A program made the translations under genes and the position numbers. DNA of 17,420 bases from Halocafeteria seosinensis (lineage: Eukaryota; Sar; Bigyra; Bicosoecida): NCBI GenBank assembly GCA_001687465.1, contig LVLI01001451.1, forward strand, positions 1 through 17,420. The letters are read 5' to 3'. Of the stretch, positions 1 through 9,000 are shown one piece after another. The notes beneath the pieces are model-generated. The model ran no database searches. It was not told the DNA's origin and saw only the letters and a list, made by a program, of their open reading frames with translations. Within the stretch, counting starts at the first letter, position 1. Every line of letters starts with the position of its first letter.

Positions 1-2
1 AT

Positions 3-1169
3 ACCAGTCGACGCGCTGAGAGTTCCCCAAGTGGGCGGCAGGCGAAACTTCAAGCAAGCCAGGCCATCGAGAATATCTCTCCAGCAACGACGACAATAAC
101 CCCATCCCAAAAGCGTGCTCGTAGTGAAAACTTGAGAGAATATCGTGAATCACGAAAAGCTGATATTTCGCTTACCAACAGCACCAGAATAAGCCCGTTT
201 GAGAAGACGTTGCGATGTTGTGAAGAAGCCGCACGCGAGATTGGCGACAGTGATCGGGCTTTACGAGAGCTGCGTAAGATACAGATACCCCTTGGCACTA
301 ATGAAGTGATATCACATACTGTAGCTACAAATGTCATAGTTCTATATGTTGTTTGCATCACTTGCATCAACAAAATAGACGGTGACGCTAGCCCAGAAGT
401 AATGAGGCCTCAACTTCACAAGAGTCTGCCACACGGATTAGACATTGGCTCGCAGCTGACAATTTGGACAATGAGTGTCGCAAAGCTAATGCCTGCATCG
501 AAGAAGCAATTAATTGAGTTGGTGGGGGCATTTAATGGGGTGTCTCGCAGCAGCGTAACTCGGATTCTGCAAGAATATTTCGCCAAAGCAGAAGTTCGTC
601 AAGGGGAGCGGACCGGACGACCACTAAAAGATCTCCGTCTTTACCATGAGCCCGTGGCTCAATATGTAAAGCAGCAGAACGCTTTTAAAGCTCAAGTAAC
701 TATACTTGAAATACAAAACCACATGAAGGCTGTGCATGGATACTTCAGCATGGAAAGCATCCGAAGGATCCTGGAGGAGACGGACCACATATTCGCCAAG
801 CCTCGGGCCGATCCGCTCGGAAGGTTCAGACATATTCCGGAGCACTTGTACAGTTGTACAGTTGTACTGTACAACATACCCGGGCATGTTGTATACACAC
901 TGTACTGTAGTACATGTTCCGTTTTCGCGTTGGTGAGAAGAGTATGGATCTCGTTTAAGATGTACGAGTGTTCGCTGGTCCGTTTTCTTTTCGTCTTCTT
1001 TTGCTTTTCCTTCTTGTCGTTGTTACAACGCGGTGGTGGTAGCTTTGGAACGTCGATTGATCCCGTCCTTCAGCCCGGTCCGGCATTTCAAACCCAATTC
1101 AAACACACGCCACCAGTACCAGTACCAGCAGTAGTAGTGTTGTACTGTACAGTAATACACATTATGTAA
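3..1169 (+). CDS. 5'-partial open frame of unknown function containing a transposase-like double helix-turn-helix
   Basis: The frame is open from the left edge and stops with TAA at 1167-1169, giving 388 codons without a stop, which is unlikely by chance. No start is visible, so the gene or exon begins outside the window. The first 90 or so codons (to about 273) are polar and charged, rich in R, E and S, and I do not recognise them. Codons at 471-800 resemble paired helix-turn-helix segments. From about 850 the translation is odd: it passes through GTAC repeats and a T/C-rich tract that reads as a run of F and L, and is probably not protein. A GTAAGA donor at 274 with possible acceptors at 324 or 378 (51 or 105 bases, both in frame) and a GTGAGA at 933 with an acceptor at 1043 could be introns. 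The true exon structure is unresolved. It may be the end of a host gene, a decayed transposon, or both. Confidence 0.35.
   Translation, partial: TSRRAESSPSGRQAKLQASQAIENISPATTTITPSQKRARSENLREYRESRKADISLTNSTRISPFEKTLRCCEEAAREIGDSDRALRELRKIQIPLGTNEVISHTVATNVIVLYVVCITCINKIDGDASPEVMRPQLHKSLPHGLDIGSQLTIWTMSVAKLMPASKKQLIELVGAFNGVSRSSVTRILQEYFAKAEVRQGERTGRPLKDLRLYHEPVAQYVKQQNAFKAQVTILEIQNHMKAVHGYFSMESIRRILEETDHIFAKPRADPLGRFRHIPEHLYSCTVVLYNIPGHVVYTLYCSTCSVFALVRRVWISFKMYECSLVRFLFVFFCFSFLSLLQRGGGSFGTSIDPVLQPGPAFQTQFKHTPPVPVPAVVVLYCTVIHIM
471..830 (+). mobile_element. Probable relic or domesticated N-terminal domain of a Tc1/mariner-like transposase
   Basis: Starting from an ATG at 471, the frame reads a first helix-turn-helix with the recognition-helix pattern GVSRSSVTRILQEY (537-578), then the linker TGRPLKD with the GRP motif at 615-623, then a second helical unit ending in SMESIRRILEET (about 747-782). 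In Tc1/mariner and IS630 elements, two helix-turn-helix units joined by a GRPR-like linker bind the terminal inverted repeats. That order and spacing are what is seen here. The DDE/D catalytic domain, which should take up the next 200 or so residues, is absent: repeats and then the dynein gene follow. No terminal inverted repeats or TA duplication were identified. It could instead be a host regulator that took over this domain. The assignment rests on pattern recognition only. Confidence 0.4.
846..914. repeat. GTAC-rich cluster: tandem 8-base units and nested inverted repeats
   Basis: Three tandem 8-base units (TTGTACAG, TTGTACAG, TTGTACTG) occupy 846-869. The third runs into GTTGTACTGTACAAC (861-875), a palindrome with 7-base arms around one central base. 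A larger near-palindrome spans 868-895, centred on CCCGGG, with 12 of 14 positions pairing. TGTACT-GT-AGTACA follows at 901-914. GTAC occurs at 848, 856, 864, 869, 902 and 910, six times in under 70 bases. The block lies 300-370 bases upstream of the dynein start. It could be a multi-site regulatory element or the end of a mobile element. Confidence 0.65.
968..1025 (+). promoter_or_regulatory. A-free, T/C-rich tract upstream of the dynein gene
   Basis: No A occurs on the plus strand in these 58 bases, and the stretch 983-1020 is nearly all T and C. Such tracts are found in core promoters, in 5' leaders, and before 3' splice sites. The last is possible here: GTGAGA at 933 and TAG at 1041-1043 would bound a 111-base leader intron. 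No TATA box was recognised with confidence. Confidence 0.35.
1139..1151. repeat. Second copy of the GTTGTACTGTACA element
   Basis: These 13 bases are identical to 861-873 and contain TGTACTGTACA, a palindrome with a single central base. Two further GTAC sites (1116 and 1122, in a CAGTAC repeat) lie just before it. The copy ends 63 bases before the dynein ATG at 1214, in the expected promoter or 5' leader. A shared word this close to the start fits a binding site used twice. Confidence 0.5.
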
Positions 1170-1213
1170 TTCTGTTTGGAATTAGTTAAAAACAAGAAAG
1201 TCAGCGAGTGACG

Positions 1214-4200
1214 ATGGAAGACAATGCTGATTCCCGTGGTTCCGAGAGGAGGGAGCCTGTGCCTGAGCGTGAGCGTGAGGCTGAGGCCACGGCTTCTTCT
1301 TCTCTCGGGGACTCTATGGACAAGGGTACCAAAGGGAAACTTGTTGTGTCCCTACAGGACTACTGTGAGAATGTCCTTCCGTCCTTATGGGGCTTGACTG
1401 CTCCGGAGCACGTAGCTGAGCTTCATCGCTTCTTGGAAAGTGATGAACACACCCAGAGGGTTTTGGCAGAGTTCGTGGAGACGCAGATGGCATCGCTCTG
1501 TTTTGCAGCGGTACAAGAGGGTAGCAAGGATGACGATGGTAGCGACCTTGGTGAAGAAGAGCACAACCAAGATGTGGGGTTCCGCGTCTCGCAAAGCGCA
1601 CTGTATGGCGCTGACATCATTGGACAAATTCTTGTCGTTAAGCTAAGAGACCAACCACTTTCATCAAGACTCGCTTTACGCTCACAGCTACAAGTGACAC
1701 AGTTAGGAACCGTCGCGTCGCTTCGGCGCCATGATTCGTCCGAAGGATGCCAGACTGCGGAGGATGAGGAAGCCACTCCTTCGGCTCAACCGCAAGATGT
1801 GCTTTACGCATATATCCATCATGCATTTTTGCCGTATGTTCGTGCTTACCGCTCTCACGAGAGCCAAACTACTTATGGTGATGAGAGGAAGCAAGAACAT
1901 ACTACAAGAAAGCCGACAACGTCGGTAACCAAGAAAGGTACGTGTTGGATGCACTTGAGGTGGTACGGGAGTGGTACTTCATGTTGGTTTTGCGGACTAT
2001 ATCTTTCAGATGTTAGCAGTAGTACAACACAAAAAAAGTTGGCTGATTTGGAGCTATCCTTAATACAGTGGAAAGAGTCTCGCGGTGTTCCTCGGGTTAA
2101 CCTTCGTACTCCTGAAGCTGTTCGAAAAGCTGTAAAGGAAGTGAATGACGGCCACTGCTCATGGCAAAATGCTGTAGAATCATTATTGTCGAATGAAGAA
2201 TTGCTTGAAATTCTACAAGCAAACTGGAGTGAGTGGCAAGAAGATTGCAAGAAGCTCATTAGACTGGCAAACAACAGTGAGGCAAATGCATTGTCGGCAA
2301 CTGGAAGTGGTAAAAGAGCACTTACAGAGTTCAATTTCTGGAAGGCTGTGGAGACTGCTCTAAATGACCTCAAATCTCAGTTAGAGTCGGAAGAGATAAA
2401 ACTACTGCTGGAGGTGTTCAAGCGAAGCGGCCGTCACGTAGCTGCATCGATCAAAATTGGTAGCACCCAGGATATTGACAACGCGCACCAGCAGGTGGGA
2501 CGCTTCACTTTAGTTTGCGACACCTTGAAGTTGAATCCTCTCTATAACTCTCAAACTCCGTCTGAGCTCAAAGAGGCTGTTAGAACCATATACAGGCAGT
2601 TACGGGAAGCGATATCTTCTACCGCCTCAAGAAACTCATTTGACATAGGGAAGATAGCATCTTTTTTGAACTTCCTCACTTACGACATATGCGATCAAGT
2701 TGTTCGCGTAGTTGCCGCAGGTGACGATACCTATGAGGACACTGCTTCGCACGGGATGTCATTGATGCATTCTAGCATCGACGATTTTAAAGCCAAAATC
2801 AACAACTCCCTTGAAGCAATTGACAGCTGGGAGGTTTCGCGTTTACGAGCAAGTTTGGCGAAATGGGCTCAGCGGCAAAATCAAAGTATTCCCAAGGCAG
2901 CCATCTCAACGAAACCTGCGGAGCAACTTACGCAAATCTACCGTCGACTGAATGAACTCTACAGGTTTCGAAAAGAGCACCACGAGCTCAAACAGGTAGT
3001 GGAAAGCTTAGACAACCAAGCGGGGTCGTCAGAAGTGAAGGAAGGTGCCGATTCTGCGGCTTCTTTTATATCTCAAGTTGATAGCGCTTACGACATGTCT
3101 GTCAGAATTGCTTGTGGGTTGGAATCCATCGGGGATCACTCTTCTCATGACGTCCGGGCTCAAAATATTCTTGATGTTTCGTCTTCCGGTTTCATTGCAT
3201 GGCAGGAAGCTGAGAAACACTATCATCGGCGCGCGGAGAAAGTAGAATCGGGGATTATAGGCAGGCTAAGGAGCCAATTAGAAGCTGCAGCTCAACAAAA
3301 CACAAGTGAAATGTTCACTGTGTTTGCCATGAACAAGCAAGCGTTGCAGAGACAAAATATTGCTGCTTCACTTTCGCAGTTTCAGCAAACGCTGCTGGAT
3401 CATGTGAGGTCTCATTATTCATATTTGCGCAGGGAGATGAATTCATTATGGGAATGTGTATTCGATTATCGTAGTAACTCTGGACTCTCTATCCACGTAT
3501 CCGAATGCGCTTACTGGCTCGACTTCTCTCAGCGACGCGCAATGCTTCTAGAAGCTCGTGTGAAAGATGTTGTCGGTCGCAATTGGGATAATGATACTCA
3601 CGCTAGAAAACTTGTGGAGAATTTACAATCTTCGTTCAGGAAGCTTAATGTTGATACCATGTACGCGGCATATGGAAGGGCCATCGAAAACCGAAAGGAT
3701 TCACTTGTACCACAGGGCTCGATCTTACAGCTGGCCAGAACCAGTGACAACAAGCTCTTGTTACAGACGAACATTTCAGATGTGGGGATCGAAATGTATA
3801 GAGACTTGCTGAACTTCCAGCGCCTTGGGAAGCGGTTCGGCAAGGTAGCTGCTTATGCGTCAAATTCTGAGATAATGCACCGGATGAAGCAACTTATTGA
3901 GTGTCTCTATTATTGTATTAGAACCCATGAGGAATTGACAGGGTCAGCAAACTCACATGTACAGTTGCTCTCCTGGGAAGCAGCTAAGGAGTTTAGAGAA
4001 CGGTGTCGGTTTCTTTTGGATAAGGAAACGCTGTCTTGGGAGAAGTCCACAAACAAAACTCTGAAGCAAGAAGTTCGTAAGTTTCATCGCGCAACCCAGC
4101 GGTTGTTTGATGCTTCCCATGATGCAATGAAGCACGTCGTTGCTATCTCGACTGTTTTGCAAGACTTCAGCCGATCCCGCCTACAAGTCCATGCATTGCG

Positions 4201-6090
4201 ACCGATCTGCGAAAGAGCCGCCGCACTTTTCGAGCAAAGCTGTGGTGACAGAGGATCAGCATCTGCAAAAGTATGGAGAAATGTGCTTGACAGTGCGCTT
4301 TGTATCATCGCCATGTACAAAGTGTACGTATCACTGATATGTTTTGGGCGCATATTGGAGGAAAACTCTTTGACGGGGACGAGTGAAAAGTTGAATGAAC
4401 CTGCGCTGTCGTTCTCCCATTTTATTAAGATACTGGGGGGTAGTTCGTCCCAAGGGGACGTTTTGACCTCTTCTCTGCTGCAATACTCCGGGATCACTGA
4501 AGACGCTTTCTGGGACCGGATGGATATAGAACCGGCAACGGTAAATTTGCGTTTTTTTGCAAACGAGGACGGTCTCACGTTGAGGCCCAGTGCTAATTCT
4601 TTGGGTTGGAACATTAGCATGTGTCTCGGCGACATCACGAACACGTTCTACAGCATCCCCTCTCCCGATAGGAGTGCCGCCAAGCGTAGTTACCTAGTGG
4701 AGCAAGCATACTACTCGTCAACGATGCTATCTCTCTACGATGAAGTGAAAAATGCTATCAGCCTGGTTTTTTTCGCATCGCAAGATTTCGTGACGTATGT
4801 AAGGAGGTATGTAGACACGTGGCTTCCGTACCAAGCACTGTGGGATCTTGATGCACCTAGCGTAGAATCAATGATTGGTTCATCCCTCGACCGTTGGAGA
4901 CAAGTGTTGCGCGAACTGAAGCAAGCTAGAAAGAGTTTAGATGTCAGCTCTGACCTGCAGTCATTCGGGTTGTACAAAAGTGGAGATGAAAAGAAAGCGC
5001 TAGCTACACTCAACATTCGTGAAGGGCGAGAGCATGTTATTTCTCGGTACGACATGTGGACCCGCCGGCTTTTAACTAAGTTTTGCGGTGTTGTCCAGGA
5101 AGTAATTGAAGAATTGTTTTCCCAGTTCACGAATCAACGAAAGGCACTTGAAGGAATTCAGCAGTATTTGTATGGGGATATGGGTGAGGTTGCTGAAGCG
5201 GTAGTCACGATAGATAAAATCGAGAACAGGAGAGAAGAGTTTGAAGAAGAAGTGCTTAAACTCGTGGATGCGGAGAAGACTCTGAAGAACTATCGATACG
5301 CTCTTCCTGAAAACTGGGTATCGGCGTCTCATCTGGAAACGGAATGGAACTGCGTGAAGCAGGCCCTGGACAGAAGGGTGGCTGAGGTTGAATCGAAGAT
5401 GCCTACCCTTCGCTCAAAAGTGCTTACTCAGGATTCGGAGATACAAAACAGTTGTAAACATTTGTCTTCAAGATGGGCACATGAGCAGCCGAATACTGAA
5501 AGTTTGGAACCGGAATATGCTTTGAGTATAATCAACAAGTTTGAGATGGAAATTGAGAAGTTGAATTCTCAGTGGGAAAACCTCGTAGCAGCGCGCAATG
5601 CCTTGGACATTCCTACCACTTCAGCGTCTCCAGTGACTTATCTGAAGCGCGATATTAATTCTCTTAAAGAAGTCTGGGCTGCTCTAAGTGCTATCTGCTC
5701 TGAAATGAAAGAAATCGATGATAATGCGTGGTCTCAGGTAGATGTACCAAGCAGCAAGCAGAAACTGAGGTCAATGCTTAAGCGCATGAGCGGTTTCTCT
5801 TCCGCAACTCAGCAATACGAAGCATTTTCTTACGTGAAGAAAGAAATCAGCGAAAGAATTGAGCTGCTTTCTCAGGTTCATGAGTTAAAGAGTGATATTC
5901 TAGAAGAACGGCATTGGTCTCGCCTGTGCCACACTCTGGGGATCCCGGTCGAATACGCCAATTCTCGGTCTAGACAGTCACTTCCTCTAGGTGCCGTGTT
6001 TTCGGCCCTACGAGAAGTAGCAGACGCACGTGGAAAGGTGAATGTCATAGTGGCTAATGCGCGCGGCGAACACACACTCGCGGAATCTCT
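1214..6090 (+). other. Dynein tail (N-terminal dimerisation and DHC_N1 region)
   Basis: The tail dimerises the heavy chains and carries the intermediate and light intermediate chains. The first 35 residues or so are low-complexity (E, R, A, S). Conservation begins near KLADLELSLIQ (about 2036) and is clear around FWKAVETALNDL (about 2336) and WLPYQALWD (about 4820). Long helical stretches follow. Measured to the AAA1 P-loop, this gene is about 150 residues longer than the human protein after splicing, so most of its extra length ahead of the motor lies in the tail and linker. Confidence 0.85.
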
Positions 6091-9000
6091 GCGAGAAATA
6101 AGGTCACATTGGGACCAACTTGAGTTCCAGCAAACCATCAGCAAAGACAGCGGGATAAGGGTAATCAAGAATTTTTCTCAAATCACAGAAACGTTGGAAG
6201 ATGATCTGTCGGGAATAGAGAGTATGGAGCAATCTCCATACTTCTCAACCTTTGCTGGAGACATTCACCAATGGAAGGAAAGGCTTGAAGAGATCTTCAC
6301 CCTAATCACCCTACTGGAAGAGGCACAGCGAAAGTGGATCCATCTGGGTAGCCTCTTCAAGCAAAACTCCAGTAGCGATCTGCAGGCCCACCTTCCCAAA
6401 GAGTTTGCGCGCTTCCGCAGTGTTGATGCTGAGTTCCAAAGCATCTTAAACAATGTACTGACACAAGGGTACGTCCAAAGTCTGCTTGGCATCCAGGATG
6501 CAGAAGAGTGCCTGTCCCGCCTCATAGAGTCAATGCATACTATTCAAAAGTCTCTCTCGCAATTCCTGGATTCTCAGCGACAATTGTTTCATCGTTTGTA
6601 TTTTGTTGGAGACGAAGATCTTTTGGACATCTTGGCTAACGGAACCAATCCTGCAGGGGTTCAGCCTCATTTGAAGAAACTATTTGCCGGTGTGCGAGGC
6701 CTTCTTGTGGATGACGCGGACTCAACAAAACCCTGTATCAAAGGTGTCCAGTCGCTGGAAGGGGAAACTGTTGCTTTTCATTTTTACGATAAAAACGCAT
6801 TGCGGGGCAGCATACCACTCCATGGAGGGACACGCGTCACAGATTGGCTGACTACTCTTGAGCATGCGGTGGCAGAAAGTGTAGCATCTCAAGTAGAATC
6901 TTTTGCCTCAGCTAGTTCTCAGCTTCCCTTTGAGGACGTCAATGACCAAGGAAAAGCGTTTAGTGAAACCAATGCAGCCGTTGAGGGATATGCCGTTCAG
7001 GCTATTCTCATTGGTTTTAGCTTAAGGTGGACGCATAGCATTGAAAGATGCTTGAGGAACGCGAGCCCACTCGGAAAAATGAAGTCTTCTCTTTCGGCGC
7101 TTCTACAATCCATGTCATCGAATGTCGCACAGATGCGTACCCCCTATAAACGAATCGTCGTGCAGCAACTGCTAACACAGCTAGTGCATGATAGAGACGT
7201 TGTTCACAACCTTATTCGAAGAGGTGTTCAGGACGTGAATGCATTTGAATGGCTGAAACAGCTTCGCCACTACTCTGAAGCTGCTTCTGAAGAACGCACA
7301 GGAAAAATAAAATTACGAATGGCTAATATGGAATTTGATTACGGATATGAATATTATGGTGCTGCCGAGCGACTAGTGGTAACACCATTAACCGAACGCT
7401 GCTTTTTGGTGCTTACACAGGCGCTCAAAATGCGGCTCGGAGGGAATCCATTCGGTCCTGCTGGCACCGGAAAGACAGAAAGCGTTAAAGCATTGGGGCT
7501 GTCTTTAGGCAGGCTTGTTATGGTTTTCAACTGTGACGAAAAATTTAATTTCGGTGCGGTCGGGAGGATCTTGAGTGGACTGTGCAATGTTGGCGCTTGG
7601 GGATGTTTCGATGAATTTAACCGCTTGGAAGAAAAAATGCTTTCTGCCATTTCAGGGCAAATACAGGCTATTCAGCAGGCACTCGTTTGCAGCGCGGATA
7701 CCGTGAAGTTGTTGGGGTCTTCAGTGCCGCTGAACGAGAAGGTGTCCATTTTCGTGACGATGAACCCAGGGTACGCCGGTCGAAGCGACCTACCGGATAA
7801 CCTGAAACAACTCTTTCGCCCAGTTGCGATGATTCGCCCTGACTGGCAGAGTATTGCTGAGGTTATGCTTTTTGGACAAGGTTTTCCTGGAGCTGCCCAC
7901 CTTGCTGTAGCGGCTGTGTCGCTTTTCCAGCTTTGTAAGGAGCAAATGAGCCTTCAATTGCACTATGATTTTGGTCTGAGATCTTTGAAAAGCGTACTAC
8001 TTGCCGCGGGCTCAATTAGACGTCAACGTGAAATTACGGATGGGAGTAACGAAGAAGATGATAACATTTTTTTGCAGGCTGTTAATAATTCGCTGGCGCC
8101 AGTATTGGTGGATGAAGATCGACCCATATTTAACTCCATTCTTCGGAGTGTATTCCCGGCATCTGAAGAAATTTGTTTTGATGCATCACCTATAATCTCT
8201 ACTGTATGCAAGTTGGGCACTGAAAGGGGGTTTGCACTGTCAGACGCTTGGATAGGAAAAATGCGTCAATTACTGTCCGTCATGCACCTTCGCCATGGGG
8301 TCATCTTGATTGGTCCCACTGGTTCGGGAAAAACATGTCTCCTACGAACTATGGCAGACTCGTTTGCTGAACAGGAAAATTGCAAATGCAACGTCGTTGT
8401 GCTTGAGCCTAAGTGTATGCCTAAAGAGCAAATTTTCGGCTATCTTGACTCTTCCACGCTTGAATGGAATGATGGCATTTTCACATCAACACTCAGGGAG
8501 CTCAACTATCACCAGCAGACAAACCCTGAATTAACAGACCGCAACTTTATTATATTCGATGGTGATGTAGATCCTCTATGGGCAGAAAACTTGAACTCGT
8601 TGCTCGATGACAATAAAATTTTAACCCTTCCTACAGGAGAGCGGTTGACGTTGCCCTCTCGCACGAGTATCATTTTCGAAGTAGATAGTCTGCAATACGC
8701 CACCCAGGCTACGGTTTCAAGGTGCGGGATGGTGTACATGGACTCATCACTGGTGTCTCCTTTGTCAATTTTCTTGCGAAGTATCCGATGTCTTGGCAAT
8801 ATGGTGGTCCACGAAACTCCAGCAACTGTCTGTTTGGTAGCAAGCATGTCAGAATCGCATCAAGGGGCTACTGAAGAGAAGCAGGTTGATGCTTCGTTCC
8901 AGAAACGAACACTTGAGCAGATTTGCAGATTTATTGGAGTCCCGATCAAATTCGATGCGGACGAACAGGAAAGGAAGGCCTTGCGCGACGAAATTCAAAA

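Noticed and set aside
624-898. Minus-strand open frames over the GTAC block
   Set aside because: They arise from the inverted-repeat symmetry of this stretch and show no recognisable protein pattern.
1208-1213. Dynein start at the GTG at 1208
   Set aside because: The ATG at 1214 has a strong context (A at -3, G at +4) and is the first ATG after an in-frame stop; a GTG start is not expected in a nuclear gene.
4324-4361. GTACGT donor-like sequence in the dynein tail as a second intron
   Set aside because: The nearest AG leaves under 40 bases, the translation looks like ordinary tail sequence, and no suitable pyrimidine-rich acceptor is seen.
4797-4802. GTAAGG donor-like site in the tail
   Set aside because: It lies just before the conserved WLPYQALWD segment, and the frame on both sides is conserved dynein sequence.
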